Assembly: GCA_947174565.1 (NCBI GenBank)
Contig: CAMWJL010000011.1
Location: forward strand, 1 to 37,626
Length of the DNA: 37,626 nt
DNA from: an uncultured Prevotellaceae bacterium
Lineage (GTDB): Bacteria > Bacteroidota > Bacteroidia > Bacteroidales > Bacteroidaceae
Direction of reading: 5' to 3'
Below the pieces are notes generated by a model that saw only the letters and a program-made list of their open reading frames with translations, did no database searches and was not told the DNA's origin. Shown here one piece after another: positions 7,951 through 15,179 of the stretch (position 1 is its first letter; each line of letters starts with the position of its first letter). Position numbers and translations under genes: made by a program.

Positions 7951-9960
7951 ATGAAGAAAATCATTTCTCTTTGTGCCGCACTGGCAATGGCAGGCGGCAT
8001 GACTGCGCAGACACACACGCTGGACGTGAACACGACGAAAGTGGGTGCACCCATCGCTTCGACGATGTATGGTATCTTCTTTGAGGATATCAACTATGCG
8101 GCTGACGGCGGTCTGTATGCCGAATTGGTGAAGAACCGTTCGTTTGAGTTCCCCAACCACTTTGCAGGGTGGGATATCTCAGGACAGGTGACGCTGAAGG
8201 ATGACGGCCCTTTCAAGAAAAATCCACACTATGTGCGCCTGGCTCCGTCGGGACACCGAGACAAGTACACCATGATTGAGAACCACGGCTTCTTCGGCAT
8301 GGGCGTAAAGGGCGGTCAGGAGTATCGCTTCTCGGTGTGGGCACGTGTGCCTGATGGCGGCACTGCCAAGCTGTGGGTAGATATTGTCGATAACGCCACT
8401 ATGGGGGACGACCAAAAGATAGGCAATGTCGGCGTGGAGGTGAAAGGCAAGGAGTGGAAGAAGTACACTGCCATCGTGAAGCCTAACCGCACGTTTGCCA
8501 AGGCACATCTGCGTGTGTGGGGCGACGCGAAGGTGACCACCGATGTGGAGCACGTGAGCCTCTTCCCTGTAGATACTTACAAGGGACACGAGAACGGCAT
8601 GCGCAAGGACTTGGCTGAGAGCCTTGAGCAGCTGCATCCAGGCGTGTTCCGCTTCCCCGGCGGCTGCATCGTGGAGGGCACGGACTTGGCTACCCGATAT
8701 CAATGGAAGAACTCGGTCGGTCCTGTGGAGGACCGTCCACTGAACGAGAACCGCTGGCACTACACGTTTACGCACCGTTACTTCCCCGACTACTATCAGA
8801 GTTATGGCTTGGGCTTCTTCGAGTATTTCTTGCTGTCGGAGGAGATTGGTGCTGAGCCACTGCCCGTTGTGAGCGTAGGACTCTCATGCGAGTTCCAAAA
8901 TGGTGCTGAACGCAGTGATGCGCATGTGCCTGTGGATCAGCTGCAACCTTACATCGACGATGTGCTCGACCTCATTGAGTTTGCCAATGGCGACCCCGAC
9001 AAGAACATGTGGGCAAAATTGCGTGCCGACATGGGACACCCCGCTCCGTTCAACCTGAAATATGTGGGCATCGGCAATGAGCAGTGGGGGGCTATCTATC
9101 CCGAGAACCTGAAGCCCTTTGTGGAGCAGGTGCGCAAGAAGTACCCCAACATCAAGATTGTGGGCACGAGCGGACCTAACTCGGAAGGCAAGGACTTTGA
9201 GTACCTCTGGCCCGAGATGCGCAAGATTGGTGCCGACCTGGTGGATGAGCACTACTACAGAAACGAAGCATGGTTCCTCGGCACACCCGATGCGAAGAAG
9301 CGTTGGGGCAACTGCGGCGCAAACCGCTATGACAGCTACAAGCGTGGCAAGGGTGAGCCAAAGGTGTTCGCAGGCGAATATGCTTGCCACGGCGATGGCA
9401 AGAAGTGGAACCACTTCAACGCCGCACTGATGGAGGCCGCCTTCATGACAGGCCTGGAGCGCAATGCCGACATCGTGGAGATGGCTACCTATGCGCCTCT
9501 CTTCGCCCATGTGGAGGGTTGGCAGTGGCGTCCTGATGCCATTTGGTTCGACAACCTCCGCAAGTTCAACTCTTGTGCTTACTATGTGCAACAGCTCTAT
9601 TCGGTGAACAAAGGCACGAACGTGCTGCCACTCACCATGCAGGGCAAGCCTGTGGCTGGCAACCCTGACCAAGACGGTCTCTTCGCTTCTGCCGTGCTGG
9701 ACAAGAACACAAACGAGGTCATCGTCAAGGTGGTGAACACGGGCGACAAGCCACAGCCTATAACACTGAACTTGAAGGGCATGAAGGGCAACCACACAGC
9801 ACAACTCATCACCTTCCACAGCGACGACCTGACAGCGGAGAACACGCTGGAAGAGCCTGAGAAGATTGTGCCGAAGACATCAGAACTGACGGTGACTGCA
9901 CCTCTGCAGGACATCACTGTGCCCGCGCGTACATTCTATATCTATAAGATTAAGAAGTAA
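7951..9960 (+). CDS. Secreted alpha-L-arabinofuranosidase, GH51
   Basis: The 669-residue protein has a signal peptide (MKKIISLCAALAMAGGMTAQ) and then the GH51 layout: the MYGIFFEDINYAADGGLYAE segment, a carbohydrate-binding-like insert (about 70-200), a TIM barrel and a C-terminal beta domain. The catalytic residues are recognisable: acid/base E377 in GIGNEQWG and nucleophile E476 in VFAGEYACH. It should release terminal L-arabinose from arabinan side chains of pectin or from arabinoxylan, in the periplasm or on the surface. It has its own promoter. A DUF362 gene follows after 73 bases and may be co-transcribed. Confidence in the family is high; the exact substrate is inferred. Confidence 0.94.
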   Translation: MKKIISLCAALAMAGGMTAQTHTLDVNTTKVGAPIASTMYGIFFEDINYAADGGLYAELVKNRSFEFPNHFAGWDISGQVTLKDDGPFKKNPHYVRLAPSGHRDKYTMIENHGFFGMGVKGGQEYRFSVWARVPDGGTAKLWVDIVDNATMGDDQKIGNVGVEVKGKEWKKYTAIVKPNRTFAKAHLRVWGDAKVTTDVEHVSLFPVDTYKGHENGMRKDLAESLEQLHPGVFRFPGGCIVEGTDLATRYQWKNSVGPVEDRPLNENRWHYTFTHRYFPDYYQSYGLGFFEYFLLSEEIGAEPLPVVSVGLSCEFQNGAERSDAHVPVDQLQPYIDDVLDLIEFANGDPDKNMWAKLRADMGHPAPFNLKYVGIGNEQWGAIYPENLKPFVEQVRKKYPNIKIVGTSGPNSEGKDFEYLWPEMRKIGADLVDEHYYRNEAWFLGTPDAKKRWGNCGANRYDSYKRGKGEPKVFAGEYACHGDGKKWNHFNAALMEAAFMTGLERNADIVEMATYAPLFAHVEGWQWRPDAIWFDNLRKFNSCAYYVQQLYSVNKGTNVLPLTMQGKPVAGNPDQDGLFASAVLDKNTNEVIVKVVNTGDKPQPITLNLKGMKGNHTAQLITFHSDDLTAENTLEEPEKIVPKTSELTVTAPLQDITVPARTFYIYKIKK

Positions 9961-10033
9961 TCATCATTAAACCTTTTCAGATTTTGTGTGTCGAATCGTT
10001 ATATCAAACAATCACACACAACACGCAAACGCA

Positions 10034-10981
10034 ATGAAGAAGTTTTTTCTTTCCATTCTGCTGTGCGCTGCCATGTTTGGCGGCGCACAAGCACAACAAT
10101 CCAAGGTGTATTTCACCAAGGACATAACGCCCGAGTCGCTGGTGAAGATTTACGAAGCACTCGGCATCAAGGCACACGGACGTGTGGCAGTGAAGATAAG
10201 CACGGGAGAAAGCGGTGGCAACAACTATCTGAAACCCACCCTTATCCGCAACCTCGTAGATAAGGTGAACGGCACTATCGTGGAGTGTTGCACAGCCTAC
10301 GGCGGCAGCCGTCAGGACAAGGCGAAGCACTGGGCAACCATCCATGAACACGGCTTCGACAGCCTCTTTGCCGTCGATATTATGGACGAGTACGGCGACC
10401 TGCGTATCCCCGTGCAGGACAAGACGTGGATTAAGTACGACATCGTGGGCGAGCACCTCGGTAACTACGACTTCTGCATCAACCTCGCTCACTTCAAGGG
10501 ACACCTGATGGGCGGCTTTGGCGGCGTGCTGAAAAACCAATCCATCGGTTTCGCCTCCACGGCTGGCAAGGCTTACATCCACTCCCACGGCGTGACGGAC
10601 AACCCTACGGATGCGTGGAAGCACACGCAGCCACAGGACGCTTTCCTCGAAAGCATGGCATCGGCTGCACAGGCTGTAGCAAACTGGTTCGGCAAGGACA
10701 ACATCGTCTATATCAACGTGCTGAACAACATCTCCATCGACTGCGACTGCGACGCACACCCCCATGCACCTGAGATTCAGGACATCGGCATCGTGGCATC
10801 GACCGACCCTGTTGCGTGCGACCGCGCCGCCTACGACCTTATCTATCAGGTGAAGAAGGACGACAAGAACAACCCTGACCCACTGAAACGCCGCATTGAG
10901 AAACAGCATGGCATCCACATTGTAGAATGGGGCGAGAAGATTGGCTTAGGCACAACGAACTACAAGCTGGTGAAGCTGTAA
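10034..10981 (+). CDS. Secreted DUF362-family protein
   Basis: The 315-residue protein starts at the ATG at 10034, which gives a clean signal peptide (MKKFFLSILLCAAMFGGAQA); the frame opens upstream at 9986 without reason to be used. The body matches DUF362: GRVAVKISTGESGGNNYLKP near residue 50, NLAHFKGHLMGGFGGVLKN (about 155-173), a CDCD segment with C237 and C239, and the VASTDPVACDRAAYDL segment near the end. Some DUF362 proteins carry an extra ferredoxin-like domain; this one does not, though several cysteines (for example IVECCTAYGG) remain. The biochemical role is unknown; metal or iron-sulfur binding is plausible. It lies 53 bases before a TonB-dependent receptor gene, suggesting a shared operon and perhaps a shared nutrient. 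Confidence 0.85.
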   Translation: MKKFFLSILLCAAMFGGAQAQQSKVYFTKDITPESLVKIYEALGIKAHGRVAVKISTGESGGNNYLKPTLIRNLVDKVNGTIVECCTAYGGSRQDKAKHWATIHEHGFDSLFAVDIMDEYGDLRIPVQDKTWIKYDIVGEHLGNYDFCINLAHFKGHLMGGFGGVLKNQSIGFASTAGKAYIHSHGVTDNPTDAWKHTQPQDAFLESMASAAQAVANWFGKDNIVYINVLNNISIDCDCDAHPHAPEIQDIGIVASTDPVACDRAAYDLIYQVKKDDKNNPDPLKRRIEKQHGIHIVEWGEKIGLGTTNYKLVKL

Positions 10982-11034
10982 CACAGCTCCTCTTCACCCT
11001 CTTCCTCAACTTCAGGAACTTCATTCCATAAGAA

Positions 11035-12918
11035 ATGACTTACAAACACACTCTTTTGACAGCCGTTGCCTTGGCAACAGCTGTCTGTGTATATGCACAA
11101 CAGCGCATAGACACTTTGCAGAACGTAGTAGTAACGGGCACTCGCAATGCCACCGATGTGCGCTACCTGCCATTGACTGTGACCGTGGTGGATAACGAGA
11201 AACTGAACGAGCAGTATCGCACCTCGGTGCTGCCCACCGTGATGGAGCAGACTCCAGGCCTGTTCACCACGAGCCGTGGCGTGTTGGGATATGGTGTAAG
11301 CACAGATGCAGCAGGCTCAATGAAGATTCGCGGCATCGGCAGCGGTGCAGAACTGCTGGTGCTGATTGACGGTCAGCCGCAGTACGCAGGGCTGATGGGA
11401 CACCCCATCCCCGATGCCTATCAGACGATGATAGCAGAGAAGGTGGAAGTGGTGCGCGGACCTGCCTCCCTACTCTATGGCAGCAACGCAATGGCAGGTG
11501 TGATGAACATCGTAACTCGACAAATGCCTACCAACGGCATGAAGACAGACATCCAAGTGCAAGGCGGCAGCTATGGCACAATGCAGGCGGATGCCACCAA
11601 CCGCATGAAGCAGGGCAAGTTCACCAGCATCGTAGGCGCACAGTACCAGCGCACCGACGGACACCGCACGAACAGCGAATTTGAGCAGTTGGCTGGCTAT
11701 GTGAAGTTAGGTTACGACTTCACCAGCAACTGGAAGGCGACGGGCGACCTGAACGTCACACACTTCAACAGCAGCAATCCTGGGCGTGTAGATGCACCCA
11801 TCATCGACAACGACATGAAGATTACGCGTGGACTTGCCAGCGTGAGCGTCACCAACAGCTATGACCGCACCAATGGCACATTGCGCGCCTATCTCGACTG
11901 GGGACACCACAACATTGATGACGGCTACAACGCAGGTGGCAACCCTCGACCAACCCTCTACAAGCACAACGACTACATTGGTGGCTTGACGTGGTATCAG
12001 AGCGCAACCCTCTTCGCTGGCAACCGCACCACCGTGGGGGTGGATTGGCAGCACTTTGGCGGCTCGGCATGGAACGAGAACAAGCAGACGGGCGAGAAAA
12101 CCTACCTGACGAAGGACGAAAACGGCACAGTGGTGGAGAAGCAACATGCTGACGAAGTGGCGGGCTATGTAGATTTCCGTCAGGACATCACCCTTTGGCT
12201 CACATTAGACGCAGGACTGCGAGTTGACCACCACTCCGTCATCGGCACAGAACTTGTGCCACAGGGCGGTCTTGCGTTCCACCTCAACAGGAACGCTGAC
12301 GTGAAGGCATTGGTGAGCAAGGGCTTCCGCAACCCCATCATGAAAGAGATGTACATGTTTCCACCAGCCACCACCGACCTCAAGCCCGAACGTATGATGA
12401 ACTACGAACTCTCGTTCACCCAAAGTTTCGGCAAGAAAGGTCACTTTGGTGCTAACCTCTTCTACATCAAGGGCGACAACCTCATCAGCACCGTCCGCAT
12501 TGACGGGAAGCCGCGCAACGTGAACACGGGCGAGTTCAAGAACTGGGGGTTAGAACTGGAGGGAACTTGCCGCATCAATGACCATTGGAGCCTCAACGCC
12601 AACTACTCACATCTGCGCATGGACACCCCGTTGGAAGGTGCGCCCGAGGGCAAACTCTATGTGGGCATGCACTTCCACCAAGCAAAATGGGCGGTGACAG
12701 CAGGCTTGCAGAGCATCAGCGGTCTATACCTCACCACAGGCGACGTGTCCGAGAAGGAGAACTACACTCTGCTCAACGCCACCATCAGCTATCAGGTCGC
12801 CCCCATCGCCACCCTCTTCATGAAGGGCGAGAACCTGCTGGCAGAGCAATACCAAACTTATGCCGGCTTCCCCATGCCCAAAGCCACCTTCATGGGCGGT
12901 GTAAAGGTATCGCTATAA
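11035..12918 (+). CDS. TonB-dependent outer membrane receptor
   Basis: The 627-residue protein has a signal peptide ending near VCVYAQ, then LQNVVVTGTRNATDVRYLP, a TonB-box-like region. The plug domain (about 35-155) includes MKIRGIGSGAELLVLIDGQP, VEVVRGPASLLYGSNAMAGV and NIVTRQ, all classical. A 22-strand barrel follows and ends in the expected aromatic-type strand (FMGGVKVSL). It is much shorter than SusC-type glycan importers and lacks their N-terminal carboxypeptidase-like extension. It therefore resembles receptors for iron complexes, haem, cobalamin or other small ligands. There is no SusD partner. The upstream DUF362 gene is the likely operon neighbour. The ligand cannot be told from the sequence. 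Confidence 0.93.
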   Translation: MTYKHTLLTAVALATAVCVYAQQRIDTLQNVVVTGTRNATDVRYLPLTVTVVDNEKLNEQYRTSVLPTVMEQTPGLFTTSRGVLGYGVSTDAAGSMKIRGIGSGAELLVLIDGQPQYAGLMGHPIPDAYQTMIAEKVEVVRGPASLLYGSNAMAGVMNIVTRQMPTNGMKTDIQVQGGSYGTMQADATNRMKQGKFTSIVGAQYQRTDGHRTNSEFEQLAGYVKLGYDFTSNWKATGDLNVTHFNSSNPGRVDAPIIDNDMKITRGLASVSVTNSYDRTNGTLRAYLDWGHHNIDDGYNAGGNPRPTLYKHNDYIGGLTWYQSATLFAGNRTTVGVDWQHFGGSAWNENKQTGEKTYLTKDENGTVVEKQHADEVAGYVDFRQDITLWLTLDAGLRVDHHSVIGTELVPQGGLAFHLNRNADVKALVSKGFRNPIMKEMYMFPPATTDLKPERMMNYELSFTQSFGKKGHFGANLFYIKGDNLISTVRIDGKPRNVNTGEFKNWGLELEGTCRINDHWSLNANYSHLRMDTPLEGAPEGKLYVGMHFHQAKWAVTAGLQSISGLYLTTGDVSEKENYTLLNATISYQVAPIATLFMKGENLLAEQYQTYAGFPMPKATFMGGVKVSL

Positions 12919-12929
12919 GACACTTATAC

Positions 12930-12989
12930 CCTCTATACACAGCAAGCCCCGCACTGATTCATCAGTGCGGGGCTTGCTGTGTATAGAGG
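12930..12989. terminator. Perfect 29-bp-arm hairpin between convergent genes
   Basis: Positions 12930-12958 and 12961-12989 are exact reverse complements with a TC loop. The hairpin lies 11 bases after the receptor stop and 4 bases from the GH27 stop, so it probably terminates both genes. It lacks a proper T tract on either side, which is unusual for an intrinsic terminator. Confidence 0.8.
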
Positions 12990-12993
12990 CGTT

Positions 12994-14799
12994 CTATCGA
13001 CGCAACCACGTCTTGCCGTCATGTACATAATAGCCCTTGGTTTCAGGCGTTGTCTCCCGTCCGTCAAGCGTGTAATACTTGCCGTTACCCTTCCGAGCCG
13101 CCGACTGGACGGCAGGAGCATCAATGCCCACCACCACGCGGTCAGTAGAGCCGACCTTCTTCAACTGCATACAATCCACATTGGGCATCCACGATGAAGA
13201 AGACTTGCCATAGAGACGGATGATGTTCTCGCCCGGTTCGAGCGTCACAGTGAGGACTTTGGATGCCACCGTTCCCCAACTGCCAGAGTTGAACGCAAGG
13301 GTCTTCACATCCTTGCCATTCACGTTCACAGTCATGTTGCGGCTCTCGCCCGATACATAGCGGATGGTCATTGTGTAGTCACCACCATCCGCACTATATA
13401 CATGCCGCCACTGCAAGTCGTTCTTCGGGTCAGCACCCAGCCATGTGGCGTATGCACCGCCCGAACAATCCGAGTTCGTCTCGTAGAGACCCGATTTATA
13501 CTGCTGGTTGTTCTTGATTTCCTGATACTTACCCAAGTAGGCGGTTTCCGCCTCGTAGAGCGCACGTTCCAGACGCTGCTCGGCCTCCACACGATAGATG
13601 CGAGTGCCATGCGCTGGCACGGTGGCAGTCAGTTTGCCCTCCACGGGGTCCAAGTCCTTCTTGGCAAAAAGGTCACGCACCTTCGCTGTGCCCCCAAGGT
13701 CAAGGTCGGCAAGGTTGATGCTCATAGCCGCCTGCTTGTCCGAAGGGTTATAGAATGCCACCGCACGCACCGTCCCATAGAGCTGCTCCACATCCTTTAC
13801 CAGCACGTATGTGTCGCCCACATGCTGCACCACATACGCCTGCAAGCACAGCGAATCTTGGTTCAGCGCAATCAGCTCCGTGTTCTTCAGCAGTGCCAGC
13901 GTGTTCTTCTTGGCACCATTGGTCCACAAGTCCTTGAGGTCGCAGCCTATCAAAAGCGGGCTGTCCATGATGCACCACATGCCGAAGTGCGTCTGGTCCT
14001 CCTCCTGCGAGAGACCTCTTCCCACCTCCAGCATGTCCATGTCGTTGTAGTGCCCATCGTAGCAATAGGCAGAGAGATAGAGGTTCTGTTTCAGGATGTC
14101 CTTCACCGAACCCCACGAGGCATTGATGTCGCCCGTAGTGCGCCACGACGTAGCAATATCATGCACCCAGTTGCCCGGATAGTCCCACCGACACACGTTC
14201 AGACGCACGTCTGTACGCCCTGTGTTGGCAATCGCCTTCGCTATCGCCATATAACGCTCTTCCTCGTCGAGATAGAGGTTCTCGCTGTTGTGATACCCCA
14301 CACCGCCACAGAAATCCACCTTGATGAAATCGAAACCGAGTTCCTTAAAGAAGAAGTCACAGTCCTGCTGGTCGTGACCATACAGCCCCACGCCCTCGGC
14401 AATCTTGTCGCCGCCATGATAATTGCCACAAGTATTCTTGCCCCCATCAGAGTAGATGCCAGCCTTCATGCCCAAGCGATGAATATAGTCCACCACGGGC
14501 TTGAGTCCGTTAGGGAAACGCGTGGGATGAATCAACAGCTTCCCCGTTTCCTTGTCGCGACCACCGAAGTAGCCATCGTCAATGTTGATGTGGTCGTACC
14601 CCACTTTCAGCAGTCCCGACTGACGCATAGCCGCAGCCTGATTCTTGATAGTCTCCTCGCTGATGTTGAGGGCAAACGTGTTCCAAGAACTCCATCCCAT
14701 CGTGGGGCGGTCTTGGGCATACAGGCTACCCATACAAAGCGTTGCTGCTGCCGTGGCAACAACTTTCCGCAGTACGTTCTTTCTCATGTTTCCGTTCAT
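12994..14799 (-). CDS. Secreted GH27 alpha-galactosidase-like enzyme with a C-terminal binding module
   Basis: The protein is 601 residues from the ATG at 14799, or 597 from the ATG at 14787, which gives a neater signal peptide (MRKNVLRKVVATAAATLCMG). GH27 features are clear: MGWSSWNTFALNISEE, HINIDDGYFGGRD, nucleophile D162 in FIKVDFCGG and acid/base D224 in WRTTGDINASW. A beta domain (about 315-400) and a CBM6/35-like module (about 405-545, starting YEAETAYLG) follow. The tail YYTLDGRETTPETKGYYV resembles Prevotella export tails. It should remove terminal alpha-galactose, although some GH27 enzymes act on beta-L-arabinopyranose, which would also fit pectin. It is transcribed away from the GH2 gene's 3' end, with a separate likely promoter. 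Confidence 0.92.
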   Translation of the reverse strand: MNGNMRKNVLRKVVATAAATLCMGSLYAQDRPTMGWSSWNTFALNISEETIKNQAAAMRQSGLLKVGYDHINIDDGYFGGRDKETGKLLIHPTRFPNGLKPVVDYIHRLGMKAGIYSDGGKNTCGNYHGGDKIAEGVGLYGHDQQDCDFFFKELGFDFIKVDFCGGVGYHNSENLYLDEEERYMAIAKAIANTGRTDVRLNVCRWDYPGNWVHDIATSWRTTGDINASWGSVKDILKQNLYLSAYCYDGHYNDMDMLEVGRGLSQEEDQTHFGMWCIMDSPLLIGCDLKDLWTNGAKKNTLALLKNTELIALNQDSLCLQAYVVQHVGDTYVLVKDVEQLYGTVRAVAFYNPSDKQAAMSINLADLDLGGTAKVRDLFAKKDLDPVEGKLTATVPAHGTRIYRVEAEQRLERALYEAETAYLGKYQEIKNNQQYKSGLYETNSDCSGGAYATWLGADPKNDLQWRHVYSADGGDYTMTIRYVSGESRNMTVNVNGKDVKTLAFNSGSWGTVASKVLTVTLEPGENIIRLYGKSSSSWMPNVDCMQLKKVGSTDRVVVGIDAPAVQSAARKGNGKYYTLDGRETTPETKGYYVHDGKTWLRR

Positions 14800-14815
14800 T
14801 GTTTTTAACCTGCCA

Positions 14816-14823
14816 CAAAGTTA
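14816..14823 (-). promoter_or_regulatory. Likely -7 element of the GH27 gene
   Basis: TAACTTTG on the minus strand matches TAnnTTTG and lies 16 bases before the ATG at 14799, or 28 before the ATG at 14787. I see no good TTG at the -33 position, so the promoter is weak or activator dependent. Confidence 0.45.
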
Positions 14824-14929
14824 GCACTTTTTCAGGACACCACCTATCAGAAGCGTCAGTAATTTCGCAAATGACAGAACAGACCTCCGTTGGGGACAAA
14901 GCAACAGAGCCACACCCTCAAATACCCCT

Positions 14930-15013
14930 ACAAAATCGATGTCCCCGACTCCGATTGGTCGGAGTCGGGGACATCGGTCGGTCGGAGTCGGGGACTCCGA
15001 TTTAGAGGCTGTG
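14930..15013. repeat. GTCCCCGAC palindromic element, copy 2
   Basis: Three 9-bp cores are spaced exactly 23 bp: GTCCCCGAC at 14941, then GTCGGGGAC at 14964 and 14987 (orientation + - -). The first and second units form a perfect 18-bp hairpin with a TTGG loop (14937-14954 and 14959-14976). The outer arms (14933-14954 and 14982-15003) are inverted repeats of 22 bp with two mismatches. The flanks CAAAATCG and TTTAGAGGCTGT match copy 1 at 6471. It lies upstream of the GH27 promoter and beyond the GH2 terminator. Confidence 0.85.
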
Positions 15014-15109
15014 AAAGCACGTCACACACAGAAGCGTCCTGCGACACATATTACACCTTCCCGTCCGATGACAGAAGCCCTCGTCTCAGCCCGAACCGAG
15101 ACAAAACAA

Positions 15110-15150
15110 ACGATGGCAGAAAGCAAGACTTGCTCGCTTTCTGCCATCGT
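15110..15150 (-). terminator. Terminator of the GH2 gene
   Basis: Perfect 15-bp arms (15110-15124 and 15136-15150) lie 29 bases past the GH2 stop. On the minus strand they are followed by a T-rich run (TTTGTTTTG). Confidence 0.85.
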
Positions 15151-15179
15151 CATGTATCCAAACGGTTCTGAACCAGTGC

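Noticed and set aside
8884..9819. 311-codon open frame antisense to GH51
   Set aside because: The same reason: shadow of a gene with intact catalytic motifs on the other strand.
9986..10033. Earlier start for the DUF362 gene
   Set aside because: Sixteen extra residues would precede and spoil a clear signal peptide starting at 10034.
13402..14808. 468-codon open frame on the plus strand, antisense to GH27
   Set aside because: It mirrors a well-supported GH27 gene, is rich in H, V and R as expected of an antisense shadow, and has no domain or promoter of its own.
14930..15013. Insertion sequence end or attachment site
   Set aside because: No transposase or integrase frame, and no target duplication that I can see around either copy. 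I keep it as a repeat element.
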